From NCBI GenBank assembly GCA_947303145.1, contig CAMYXB010000003.1, positions 1-32,560 on the forward strand: DNA of 32,560 nt, written 5' to 3'. The notes below the pieces were generated by a model. The model ran no database searches and was not told the DNA's origin. It saw only the letters and a list, made by a program, of their open reading frames with translations. The translations under genes and the position numbers were made by a program. This document shows, one piece after another, positions 1 through 9,105 of this stretch. Position 1 is the first letter of the stretch. Each line of letters starts with the position of its first letter. This stretch comes from an uncultured Clostridia bacterium. GTDB taxonomy: Bacteria; Bacillota; Clostridia; Christensenellales; UBA1242.

Positions 1-2
1 TT

Positions 3-249
3 CCCCTTTCCTCACTTACGTTCGTTAGGGGGCCCCGAAATTATGTCACTACGTTCATAATTTCTTATTACGTTGCCTTGACGGCAGCATTTTTTTATAA
101 AAAATGCTATGACCGGTTGGCAACATTTTTGTCTTATCCCCATTCCTCATATTCATTCGTCTGGGGGCAGAAATTATATCACTTCGTTCATAATTTCTTT
201 TATTGCGGTCTAAACAGACTGCGTTTTTTATCAAAAAAAAACACCATGT
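3..249. repeat. Tandem pair of diverged ~110-bp structured repeats (family A: ~3-111 and ~138-249)
   Basis: Both copies share CCCC(T/A)TTCCTCA...TTCGT..GGGGG, then AAATTAT(G/A)TCACT(A/T)CGTTCATAATTTCTT, then a short GC stem and a T-run/A-run segment. AAATTATG (38-45) pairs with CATAATTT (56-63); the second copy has 171-177/190-196. Confidence 0.65.
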
Positions 250-290
250 CTGCTTTACGATTTTTTTATTTTATATTTCTATTTTTTGCA

Positions 291-529
291 GGACTATATG
301 TCACTTGAGCGACTTAGAGACGGAGATTGTCTGTCACATCAGTCACCGAAAATCGCAGTCTCGCAAAAGCAAAGATATATGTGTTGTTAGGTTTTTATAC
401 CACATATATTTTTTTCTTCCTATTATATTCTATGAGCCTATATGTCTCTTGAGCAACTTAGAGACGGAGATTGTAGGTTATGCCAGTCACCGAAAATCGC
501 AGTCTCGTTTAGCGAAAGAGATATATAGG
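291..529. repeat. Tandem pair of ~95-bp repeats (family B: ~291-385 and ~436-529) with near-palindromic ends in the second copy
   Basis: Shared blocks: TATGTC(A/T)CTTGAGC(G/A)ACTTAGAGACGGAGATTGT and CAGTCACCGAAAATCGCAGTCTCG. Copy 2 ends CCTATATGTCTCTT (438-451) / AAGAGATATATAGG (516-529), inverted at 13 of 14 positions. Confidence 0.75.
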
Positions 530-537
530 CGAATTCT

Positions 538-614
538 TGGTCGGAATGGCGTGATTTGAACCCACGATCTCATGGTACCGAACCATGCGCGCTACCGAAA
601 TACGCCACATTCAG
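538..614 (-). tRNA. tRNA-Pro (anticodon CGG), CCA encoded; two stem mismatches
   Basis: Reverse complement CTGAATGTGGCGTATTTCGGTAGCGCGCATGGTTCGGTACCATGAGATCGTGGGTTCAAATCACGCCATTCCGACCA. Anticodon arm CATGG-TTCGGTA-CCATG, TTCAAAT T-loop and GGTA in the D-loop. Mismatches at 2-71 and 52-62. Confidence 0.85.
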
Positions 615-702
615 CTAGATTACATATTATCACATCGATTTTTCACTGTCAAATAATGTATGACTCATTTTTATTTATGAATGAACTCTTTTTATTGAGC
701 GG

Positions 703-1311
703 TTAGGCAGACAATGGAGAAGTCTTATAACTAAACATCACTTTGCCGAGGATAGAAGAGATGTCAAAAGGACCATGGGAGGTGCTGTCCTTACTTACTC
801 CTCTGTTGTCGCCGAGGACGAAGACTTGATTGGGGCTTATATTAAGCGAGGCAGTCGTCTCTTCCACTCCTATGGAGATATACACGCCATCAAGATTGCA
901 AAATTTATTGAAATATGACAGAGTCATGTCCTTGTAATTATCACCGATATAACTCTCGTCTATCACTTCGCCATTTACCCTGTAATAGCAGTATTGACTG
1001 TCGCTTCGCTTCACTAAAGAGAGCACGTCCCCACCTTTTGCGACAACTCGCTTGACTATGTCGCTCGTATCCGTCCTTATGATGACTATGTCCGAGCGAT
1101 TGAGAACATAGTATCTCGCCACTACGACAATGTCACTGCCATCTGCGCTATATGTGGGCTCCATACTGCTACCTTCTATTCGCATCTGGAAAAACAACGC
1201 ATCAAAAGAAAACAAAGCAAGACAGAAAAAAAATATCACACAGAGAACTATGCTTAGGAACTTGTCTAGTCTATTTCTTTCTCTCAAAGTGAAAGTCATC
1301 TTGCTATTCAT
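703..1311 (-). CDS. lepB: Signal peptidase I
   Basis: N-terminal TM, IEGSSMEPT (catalytic Ser box), VKRVVAKGGD (Lys box), VFVLGDNRGVSKDS motifs. Confidence 0.93.
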   Translation of the reverse strand: MNSKMTFTLRERNRLDKFLSIVLCVIFFFCLALFSFDALFFQMRIEGSSMEPTYSADGSDIVVVARYYVLNRSDIVIIRTDTSDIVKRVVAKGGDVLSLVKRSDSQYCYYRVNGEVIDESYIGDNYKDMTLSYFNKFCNLDGVYISIGVEETTASLNISPNQVFVLGDNRGVSKDSTSHGPFDISSILGKVMFSYKTSPLSA

Positions 1312-1496
1312 ATAACAATTATATACCCACTGGGCGAAAAAGCCAACAAATTTTTGTCCGCCATGCCCTGCGAAATATTAACTTTTTTGAAAAAAGCCTA
1401 CATAGTGAAGATTAAAATTGAAAAGTAAACATACAACATACATAAAGATACTTGATTAACTAGATAGAAAGATTTTTCTCAAGAAAAATAACCCTC

Positions 1497-1525
1497 TTGA
1501 CGAGTGGAAAAGAGTGGTGTATAAT
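1497..1525 (+). promoter_or_regulatory. SigA-type promoter TTGACG-17-TATAAT upstream of the 1552 ORF
   Basis: TTGACG 1497-1502, 17-nt spacer, TATAAT 1520-1525; AGGAGG follows before ATG 1552. Confidence 0.75.
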
Positions 1526-1551
1526 AAAAATGAAGTTAGGAGGAAAATGAC

Positions 1552-1755
1552 ATGAGCGATAATAAAAATGAATCGTTTGATTCACTTGATGGCTGGAGGA
1601 AAGAAAATTTTGGCTCTTATGCAGGCGGGAGTGAATATGACGAGACAGCGGAAGCTATCACTGTATTCAGTAGATTGCCTAAATGTGAGCAAGAGAGAAT
1701 AACTAGGGAATATGAGGAAAGACACAAGAATAGCGAACCCACCCTCGATAGATAA
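1552..1755 (+). CDS. Small hypothetical acidic protein (67 aa)
   Basis: Strong promoter, TTAGGAGG SD and a downstream terminator bracket the ORF; no family recognised. Confidence 0.7.
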   Translation: MSDNKNESFDSLDGWRKENFGSYAGGSEYDETAEAITVFSRLPKCEQERITREYEERHKNSEPTLDR

Positions 1756-1774
1756 ATATATTTTTTGGAAAATA

Positions 1775-1816
1775 AAAGGACTTGCATAAGTATATGCAAG
1801 CCCTTTGTCTATTTTT
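1775..1816. terminator. Rho-independent, probably bidirectional terminator
   Basis: AAAGGACTTGCATA-agta-TATGCAAGCCCTTT stem with one mismatch, followed by a T-rich run. The opposite strand also gives TTTTATTTT. Confidence 0.7.
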
Positions 1817-1884
1817 TAGCCACACAAACAAAGTAAGTGTTTTATTTTATAACCTTTCTAAAAAGCACAATATTGTTAAGTTTT

Positions 1885-2481
1885 TTACGCCTTAGTGTTG
1901 ACCAGTTCCGTCAGGTTGATGTAGTCCTTTGTCAATTCGCATAGAGGACAGGTCTCGAAGGCTTTTTTATCAGTGTGCGTGTGTCCGCAGTTGTCACATT
2001 TCCACTCGTAAGGAGTGCCATTTTCATATAGGCAGTCAGATTTTAGTTTGTTGTATAGTGCCTCTATCTGCAGAAAGTGATTGCCCTCCACCAGTGCTAC
2101 AAGTTTGAACTTTTCCGCCACATCTTTGAAGCCCTCGTCCTCTGCTATTTTGGCAAAACTGGGATAAATGGTGCTATTCTCGCTCTTTTCTGTGCTGGAG
2201 GCAGATTTTATCATTTCCATTAGGCTCCCGTCCTCGAAAGGATAACCCGCCTTTATCTCAATATTTCTCTGTGGTTTGGACAAGTGCTGTGACATGAGTG
2301 TCCAAAATGTCTTAGCATGTGCCATCTCATTCTTGGCGAGGCTTTTGAAAAAGGTGCTTACATTTTGCTTGCCCTCACTCACCGCCTTTTGTGAGATAAA
2401 TTGATACCTCGCTCCGTCTTGACACTCTGCCGAAAAGGCTCTGGCTAGATTTATCTTGGTCTGTGAATCGTCGAAATTCAT
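1885..2481 (-). CDS. rbr: Rubrerythrin
   Basis: Ferritin-like helices with E..ARY..., EMAHAKTF and a C-terminal rubredoxin-like WKCDNCGHTH...CPLC knuckle. Start likely MNFDDSQTK with upstream GGAGCGAA-type SD. Confidence 0.9.
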   Translation of the reverse strand: MNFDDSQTKINLARAFSAECQDGARYQFISQKAVSEGKQNVSTFFKSLAKNEMAHAKTFWTLMSQHLSKPQRNIEIKAGYPFEDGSLMEMIKSASSTEKSENSTIYPSFAKIAEDEGFKDVAEKFKLVALVEGNHFLQIEALYNKLKSDCLYENGTPYEWKCDNCGHTHTDKKAFETCPLCELTKDYINLTELVNTKA

Positions 2482-2726
2482 ATCTATTCGCTCCTTTTTA
2501 TTTGATATATCAATTATGTGCAAATACTTTCTTATTAAACAAGTTTTTCAGATAAGACGAGAAAGCCACGCTCCGCACTTAGCATTTAATAAACATGACC
2601 GAGGCAATCTATTCCTATTTATGCAAAAGTAATGGTGCATGAATATCCCCTATCAAAAAAAAGATTGATTTTTTCTCATAATATATATACAATAATAATT
2701 ATCATGATAGGTGAGGGAGAGAGAAG

Positions 2727-3485
2727 ATGTTAGACACATATAGCATGAAGAGGAGATACACCCTTTTTGATGAGAAGAGCTATAGGGGACTTATCAGGAC
2801 TCTTTTGTCCATGACGACATATTCTCTGGAGGAGGGAGAGAGAAGAGTGGTGACAGACTACTACTTAGACAATCCCGAAGGCCTGCTCATGAGCAATAGT
2901 ATTGTGCTAAAGAGGAGAAATAGCAGGGACGAAAATTATCTCAAAATATCCAGACTGCATTATGACAAGCAATATTTCTACATGGATAGGATAAGAGAGA
3001 AGGATAGGAGACTGGATATCAAGTCAAGTGATAAATTGTCCGATCATTATTTCTTCCTATCGAATGCTCTGGGGAGCATGTTCTCCAATGCACTGCAGTT
3101 CGACACAGACAAGTTGTTTGGCAAGATGAGAGTTTTCCTTATGACAAAGAGTGAGGAAGAGACGAGAACAATGCATGGATATAGTGGGCTGAAGATGAGC
3201 CTCAGATATGACAAGCTCAAGATAAAGAACAACACCACTCGCAGAAAAAACGTGGCATATATTGTGCAATTCGACCTTTTATCCAAAGATGACACATTGC
3301 CTCTTTTCGATGAATTTATATCGAAACTAAATAAGAGATTTAAGGAGATGTTTCTCACCAAGGAAAATAAATGTGAACTGTCTCTTCGCATGACAGCACC
3401 TCTGCCTAGCAAGGAAGAGATGAGGAAGAAGCAGGCCCAGATAGCCCGCATGAAGAATATTGGACTAGGGGAGATAAAGGAGTGA
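2727..3485 (+). CDS. Candidate CYTH/VTC-like tunnel-fold protein
   Basis: DYYLDNPEGLLMSNSIVLKRRNSRDENYLKIS resembles the CYTH/VTC 'YFDTp...L...g..lRiR....yLtlK' pattern; alternating basic/acidic strands. Family call tentative. Confidence 0.5.
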   Translation: MLDTYSMKRRYTLFDEKSYRGLIRTLLSMTTYSLEEGERRVVTDYYLDNPEGLLMSNSIVLKRRNSRDENYLKISRLHYDKQYFYMDRIREKDRRLDIKSSDKLSDHYFFLSNALGSMFSNALQFDTDKLFGKMRVFLMTKSEEETRTMHGYSGLKMSLRYDKLKIKNNTTRRKNVAYIVQFDLLSKDDTLPLFDEFISKLNKRFKEMFLTKENKCELSLRMTAPLPSKEEMRKKQAQIARMKNIGLGEIKE

Positions 3486-4408
3486 CTAGACACTATTACA
3501 CCATCATTGATTGTGACCCGGGGATAGATGATGCTATGGCGATAATGAATGCAGTGGCAAGTGATGATATTTGTGTCAAATTGCTCTCCACAGTGTCAGG
3601 CAATCTGTCCATAGACAATACGCTCAAGAATACACTCAAAATATGTGAACTGCTTGGTGTGGACATTCCAGTCAGCCGAGGAGCCTCATCTCCGCTCAAG
3701 AGACAAGCGGTGTATGCCACTATGGCACAAGGAACGGCAGGCTTTGGCGGATATCAATATGACGAGGTGGCGGGAAGAGAGATTTCTCTTCAAGGCGAAG
3801 ACGCCATTCACTACTACCTACACGACACATTGTCCAAGAACACCACCATTGTTTGCCTAGGCCCCATGACCAATATTGCCAAACTTCTCAAGAAGTATCC
3901 CGAGGATAAGGACCGCATCGCTAGAATAGTTTTTATGGGCGGGAGCAAGGACGAAGAGGGAGATGTGGCTCCTTATAGGGAGTTTAACATAGCCTATGAC
4001 CCCGAGGCGACCAGACAGGTGATAGCCAGTGGCGTGCCACTAGTCATGATACCCATGGAACTGGGACATATAGCATACTTTGATAAAGCAGAGCAGAAAC
4101 TCATAAGGAGAATGAATGCCCTTGGCAAGACTTTCTACAAGATGTTCCAGAATTACAACGATTATCACGTGGGCAGGCTGGGTGCAGCAGTGCATGATAG
4201 TTGCGCTGTGCTATACCTCAGTTTTCCAGAGATATTCAAGACCGCTCCAGCGAGATTGGAACTGAAATATTACAAAGCAGGCGACACAGAATATGGATAT
4301 GTGGACTGCTCATTGACCAAGGAGAACAAGAACGCACTCGTTTGCGTGGATATGGATATAGATAAGTTCAAGACAATAGTATATGGCAATCTTGCCAAAT
4401 TCTGCTAG
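3482..4408 (+). CDS. Nucleoside hydrolase (IUNH family)
   Basis: IDCDPGIDDAMAI N-terminal Ca2+-binding motif, GPMTNIAKLL and GG..GDVAPYREFNIAYDPEA. GTG start overlaps the previous stop. Confidence 0.9.
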   Translation: MTRHYYTIIDCDPGIDDAMAIMNAVASDDICVKLLSTVSGNLSIDNTLKNTLKICELLGVDIPVSRGASSPLKRQAVYATMAQGTAGFGGYQYDEVAGREISLQGEDAIHYYLHDTLSKNTTIVCLGPMTNIAKLLKKYPEDKDRIARIVFMGGSKDEEGDVAPYREFNIAYDPEATRQVIASGVPLVMIPMELGHIAYFDKAEQKLIRRMNALGKTFYKMFQNYNDYHVGRLGAAVHDSCAVLYLSFPEIFKTAPARLELKYYKAGDTEYGYVDCSLTKENKNALVCVDMDIDKFKTIVYGNLAKFC

Positions 4409-4418
4409 TGGAGAAGAT

Positions 4419-5480
4419 ATGTTTTATTTCAAAAAATCTAAAAAAATAGTGCTTTTATTGCTAGTCATGCTCTGCATGATGCTCTTTTCCGCCTGCTCTC
4501 CAATAAGGCTCACCACAAAGTATGAAGATAGCGGGAAAGTAGAGGTCGCACTTACACTGCCTACAAGTTCTCTCAAGGCACTAGGCGAGAGTAGTTATTC
4601 TATTAGGGTGGACAGAGTATACACCATTTTGACACATTATATGCAAGATGTGAGGACGGCTTGCGAGGACAAGACATTGGAACTCTTCTCTCACATCTAT
4701 TCCTTTCCTCCCACCATGTCAAGAGAGGAAAAACTAAGTGAAATATATCTCACTAATCGCAAGTTCACCTTTGATACGGAGGTCTCTCCCTCAAGGAGCG
4801 CCTACGATTACTCTTCCACCACTCAAGAGATAACTATCACATGCACATTTTCCTCTATATATGCTTATATCATGTATTTCTATCCTGACGCCTTCAAATA
4901 CAACGAGGATGATAACAATCTCGTCATAGACAAGGACAAGACATCACTTCTCTCAGATGTCCCTGTGGCTAGTAGCACTCTTAAGATGGAAGATGCTTTC
5001 CTGTGGAAGACTTACACACAGATAGCCTCACCCTTACTTTACAATGGTGGGGAATGTGTCCTGCTGTCTCCTCTAAATGTTGGGCTCAAGTCTTATCCAG
5101 CAGGGGAACTCATCTCTAACGTAGTGAAAGATGCACTATCTCTCAGTAGTGAGGAGGCTAGTTTTGTGTTTAGTTTTCTCTCGCCATATAGGAGACTGGG
5201 AAGCAATGGCACCATATCATACAATGACGGATACTATGTGCATACGTGGGAGTTAGATGACACCTCTTCTCAGGTGAAATTCTCAAGGCGCATAGCCAAT
5301 TATTCCTCATGGTATATCTCGGCTGCTATCTTAGGCGCTGTGCTAATGTGTGGAATGATTGTATCATACTTTATCCAAAAGAAGAAGAACTCAAAATATA
5401 GGAAAAATGTAGCGAATAGCATTTTGTCCGACCAGTCAGTCGAAATAACAGAAAAGCCGACCAAGGAGACGGACAAATGA
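4419..5480 (+). CDS. Putative lipoprotein with C-terminal TM segment
   Basis: Signal peptide with lipobox-like FSAC; C-terminal hydrophobic segment ISAAILGAVLMCGMIVSYFIQKKK. Confidence 0.7.
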   Translation: MFYFKKSKKIVLLLLVMLCMMLFSACSPIRLTTKYEDSGKVEVALTLPTSSLKALGESSYSIRVDRVYTILTHYMQDVRTACEDKTLELFSHIYSFPPTMSREEKLSEIYLTNRKFTFDTEVSPSRSAYDYSSTTQEITITCTFSSIYAYIMYFYPDAFKYNEDDNNLVIDKDKTSLLSDVPVASSTLKMEDAFLWKTYTQIASPLLYNGGECVLLSPLNVGLKSYPAGELISNVVKDALSLSSEEASFVFSFLSPYRRLGSNGTISYNDGYYVHTWELDDTSSQVKFSRRIANYSSWYISAAILGAVLMCGMIVSYFIQKKKNSKYRKNVANSILSDQSVEITEKPTKETDK

Positions 5481-5779
5481 GTAAAAAGAGGAAGAAAAAG
5501 ATTGACATAGACAGACGCAAGTCTTATGATATAACCAGTTTTATCAAAAAGCACACACTAAGATATGTCATCACACTGCTTGTCGCTATGCCCGTCATCA
5601 TGTTCATCAACTATTTTCTTTCTGAGAACATATCGGGCTATACATCGCTTATCACTGTGCTTGTCACCATTACCCTACTTTTGCTCTCACTACTTATCAC
5701 TACTCTGATTTCTATCAAGAGAGACAGGAGGGAGGAGGAGTCACTTGATGGAGAGAAGAGAGACCCATTCGCAGACTAA
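5477..5779 (+). CDS. Small two-TM membrane protein, unknown function
   Basis: ATGA overlap with the previous ORF; two hydrophobic segments flanked by basic residues. Confidence 0.65.
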   Translation: MSKKRKKKIDIDRRKSYDITSFIKKHTLRYVITLLVAMPVIMFINYFLSENISGYTSLITVLVTITLLLLSLLITTLISIKRDRREEESLDGEKRDPFAD

Positions 5780-5804
5780 AATTTTTACATAAAGGAAGAA
5801 CAAT

Positions 5805-7229
5805 ATGGACAATTCACAGAAATCATCATTACGTGCCTTGCCACACAATATAGAGGCAGAGCAGTCTGTCCTTGGCTGTTGTCTTTTAGGTGACAATGCA
5901 CTGCTTATTGTCATGGAAGAGGTGGCAGAAGAGGACTTCTACACCCTCTCACACAGGACAATATTCGACAGTATGCGCACCATTTATACTCAGGGCAAGC
6001 CCATAGACTTCGTCACCTTGTCTGACGAGCTGGAGAAGCGTGGTTCGCTGGAGGCAATAGGCGGGATAGAATACATCACCACGCTCACCAACATTGTCCC
6101 CTCCTCTGCCAACATTAGACACTATGTGTCCATAGTGAAAAGAGACTCCCTTCTTCGTGCGCTCATACGCTCTAGCGAGGAGATTATCCAGAAGTCGTAT
6201 GAGAATAGCGAGGACAATATCCTCGCCTTTGCGGAGAAAAACATCTTCGATATAGCAGAGAGGGGGGATAAGTCTAGTTTAGTCAAAATGGCGGGTTCAC
6301 TAGATGACGTGCTCACCAAGTTTGAAGAAATCCACAAAAATGGTGGCATGATAAGAGGCCTAGCCACAGGATATGGCGAACTAGACAATCTCACCAATGG
6401 ATTCAAAGAGGGAAATCTAGTCATTCTTGCTGCTAGACCGGGCTTTGGAAAATCTTCTCTTGCCATGAATATAGTCAGCAACGTGTCTCTAGATATGGGC
6501 AAGAAGTGTGCGGTGTTTTCCCTTGAGATGTCGAGAGAGGAAATCACACAGAGAGTTTTATGCTCTGTCAGTGGAGTGAGCATGCAGAATGCCCTCACAG
6601 GACACCTCACTGGTGATGATTGGAAGGCTTTGTGGGAGGCGAGGAAGAAACTTGATGAGGCGGATATATACATTGACGATAGTTCCCTCAATTCCCCCAC
6701 AGAGATACTCTCTAAGTGTCGCAGAATTAAGAGAGAAATGGGTGGGCTAGACTTAGTGATGATAGACTATCTGCAGTTGATGAATGGCAACCTCAAGTAT
6801 CGAGACGGCAACAGACAGCAGGAGATAAGTGACATAACGAGGAATCTCAAAATTACCGCCAAGGAACTGGGCGTGCCCATACTTCTCCTATCGCAATTAT
6901 CTCGTGAGGTGGAGAAGAGAGAGGACCACAGACCTGTGGTGAGTGACCTGAGGGAGTCTGGCTCCATTGAGCAAGATGCAGATATAGTCATGTTCATCTA
7001 CAATAGTGCCAAATATGCCGATGTGGACGTGAAGGACGGGCCAAATGTGTGTGAACTCATCGTAGCCAAGCACAGAAGTGGACCATTGGGGACGATAAAA
7101 CTGAAGTGGATACCTGAGATAACCACTTTCGTCAATATGGAATACAATGCGGACAGGGTGAGCCTTGAGGCCACTGCGCCACCAGACATAGCCAAATACA
7201 AAAACATCGCTCAAGAGAGTGGCGATTAA
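5805..7229 (+). CDS. dnaB: Replicative DNA helicase DnaB
   Basis: LPHNIEAEQSVLGCCLL, Walker A ARPGFGKSSLAMNI, Walker B LVMIDYLQLM, LSQLSREVEKR, DLRESGSIEQDADIVMF. Confidence 0.96.
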   Translation: MDNSQKSSLRALPHNIEAEQSVLGCCLLGDNALLIVMEEVAEEDFYTLSHRTIFDSMRTIYTQGKPIDFVTLSDELEKRGSLEAIGGIEYITTLTNIVPSSANIRHYVSIVKRDSLLRALIRSSEEIIQKSYENSEDNILAFAEKNIFDIAERGDKSSLVKMAGSLDDVLTKFEEIHKNGGMIRGLATGYGELDNLTNGFKEGNLVILAARPGFGKSSLAMNIVSNVSLDMGKKCAVFSLEMSREEITQRVLCSVSGVSMQNALTGHLTGDDWKALWEARKKLDEADIYIDDSSLNSPTEILSKCRRIKREMGGLDLVMIDYLQLMNGNLKYRDGNRQQEISDITRNLKITAKELGVPILLLSQLSREVEKREDHRPVVSDLRESGSIEQDADIVMFIYNSAKYADVDVKDGPNVCELIVAKHRSGPLGTIKLKWIPEITTFVNMEYNADRVSLEATAPPDIAKYKNIAQESGD

Positions 7230-7245
7230 AAGAGAGGATTTTTTT

Positions 7246-9039
7246 ATGAGAAATTTGACAGCAAAAGAACTGAGAGAAATGTGGATTAAGTTTTATGTGG
7301 ACAAGGGACACGCCCTCATTCCGTCTGCATCACTTATCCCAGAGAATGACCCCACTGTGCTATTTACCACAGCTGGTATGCACCCACTAGTGCCTTTTCT
7401 GCTTGGAGAGAAGCATCCCTGCGGGAAGAGATTAGTCAATATCCAAAAGTGCGTCAGGACAGGAGATATAGACGAAGTGGGAGATGACTTCCACTGCACA
7501 TTCTTTGAGATGATGGGCAACTGGAGCCTAGGTGATTATTTTAAGAAAGAGAAGATTGCTTGGAGCTACGAGTTCCTCACCAGTCCAGAGTATCTAGCTA
7601 TCCCCAAGGAAGACCTCGTGGTGTCTGTCTTTGCAGGAGACGAGAGCGCCCCTAGAGATATGGAGTGCTATGAGGCATGGAGGAGCATGGGTATAGACGA
7701 GGGCAAGATATTTTTCCTGCCCAAAGAGAACAACTGGTGGATACTAGGCAGTGGTGTGGGGCCTTGCGGACCAGATAGTGAGATGTTCATAGACACTGGC
7801 AAGCCAAAGTGTAGCGTAGACTGCTCACCAGCTTGCAGTTGTGGCAAATATGTGGAAGTGGGCAATGATGTGTATATGCAGTATGTCAAAAAGACTAAAG
7901 ACGGCCCCGTATCTCCTCTTGAGCAAAAGAACGTGGACACTGGCTTTGGCTTCGAGAGAATACTCTGTCTCGCTAGTAAAAAGGACAGCGTGTATGACAC
8001 AGAACTATTCGTGCCTATTATCAAGAAAATAGAGGAGATAAGTGGCAAATATTATTTGCTTAATGATGACACCAAGAGAAATATGAGAATAATTGCCGAC
8101 CACATTAGAGCCAGCGTCTTTATGATAGCTGATGGCGTGGTGCCTCTCAATGTAGAGCAAGGATATGTGCTACGTAGGCTCATTAGACGCTCCATCAACT
8201 GCGCCTATAGACTGGGTTTTGAGGGCTCTAGACTGGCAGAACTTGTGCCAGTGGTAGCGGGAATATATAGTGACGTGTATCCTGAACTGACAGAAAAGTG
8301 TGAGCATATAGAGCAGACTATAAGAGAGGAGAACGATAGATTTTCCAAAACTCTCTCTCAAGGTATCAAGGAATTTGAAAAAGTGGCCAAGTTTACTCAA
8401 GGAGGTGTCCTCAATGGCAAGACGGCCTTTAGACTTTATGACACATTCGGCTTCCCTCTGGAACTTACCAAGGAACTTGCCAAGGAAAAGGGACTTACAG
8501 TAGATGAGGAGGGATATAAACTGGCTTTCAGTCAACATCAAGAGAAGAGCAAGGCTGGCAACGACAAGGTATTCAAGGGCGGACTGGCAGATAGCAGTAT
8601 ACAGACCACTAGACTTCACACTGCCGTTCACCTGCTTCATGCCGCTTTGAGAAAAGTGCTGGGTGATGATGTGTATCAAAAGGGTAGCAACATCACCAGC
8701 GAAAGACTGCGCTTCGACTTCAACTGTGACCACAAGATGACCGATGAGGAGAAAAAGCGAGTGGAGGACCTCGTCAACGAGGCCATAGATAGAGCCATTC
8801 CAGTCACGTGTGAGGAAATGTCTCTCGAGGAAGCAAGGAAGAGTGGTGCCCTTGGCGTATTCGAGAATAAATATGGAGACAAGGTCAAAGTCTACACCAT
8901 AGGCGATGTATCTAAGGAGATTTGCGGTGGCCCTCATGCCAACAATACCAAGGAACTAGGGCATTTTAGACTAGTCAAAGAGGAGTCTAGCAGTGCAGGG
9001 GTTAGACGTATCAAGGGTGTTATTGAGAGCGAGGCATAA
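7246..9039 (+). CDS. alaS: Alanyl-tRNA synthetase, compact form lacking C-Ala
   Basis: TTAGMHPLVPFLLGEKHP, ADHIRASVFMIADGVVP, NVEQGYVLRRLIRR, HTAVHLLHAALR, CGGPHANNTKELGHF. Terminates right after SSAGVRRIKGVIE. Confidence 0.93.
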   Translation: MRNLTAKELREMWIKFYVDKGHALIPSASLIPENDPTVLFTTAGMHPLVPFLLGEKHPCGKRLVNIQKCVRTGDIDEVGDDFHCTFFEMMGNWSLGDYFKKEKIAWSYEFLTSPEYLAIPKEDLVVSVFAGDESAPRDMECYEAWRSMGIDEGKIFFLPKENNWWILGSGVGPCGPDSEMFIDTGKPKCSVDCSPACSCGKYVEVGNDVYMQYVKKTKDGPVSPLEQKNVDTGFGFERILCLASKKDSVYDTELFVPIIKKIEEISGKYYLLNDDTKRNMRIIADHIRASVFMIADGVVPLNVEQGYVLRRLIRRSINCAYRLGFEGSRLAELVPVVAGIYSDVYPELTEKCEHIEQTIREENDRFSKTLSQGIKEFEKVAKFTQGGVLNGKTAFRLYDTFGFPLELTKELAKEKGLTVDEEGYKLAFSQHQEKSKAGNDKVFKGGLADSSIQTTRLHTAVHLLHAALRKVLGDDVYQKGSNITSERLRFDFNCDHKMTDEEKKRVEDLVNEAIDRAIPVTCEEMSLEEARKSGALGVFENKYGDKVKVYTIGDVSKEICGGPHANNTKELGHFRLVKEESSSAGVRRIKGVIESEA

Positions 9040-9105
9040 AATAGGGGCTTGAATTTTTATTCATTTTATGAGAGAATATATTAGATAGTCGAAAGGAGGG
9101 AACTT

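Noticed and set aside
291-529. CRISPR-like array
   Set aside because: Only two copies, ~95 bp long with internal divergence and no uniform spacers; no cas genes in the window.
203-559. 118-aa and 76-aa + strand ORFs (78-308, 203-559)
   Set aside because: They run through the tandem structured repeats and into the tRNA, have low-complexity translations and no convincing SD.
3047-3493. 148-aa minus-strand ORF
   Set aside because: Antisense to the CYTH-like gene; no SD or motif.
6122-6700. 192-aa minus-strand ORF
   Set aside because: Antisense to dnaB with no independent support.
8170-8937. 255-aa minus-strand ORF
   Set aside because: Fully antisense to alaS; no recognisable family; a shadow ORF.
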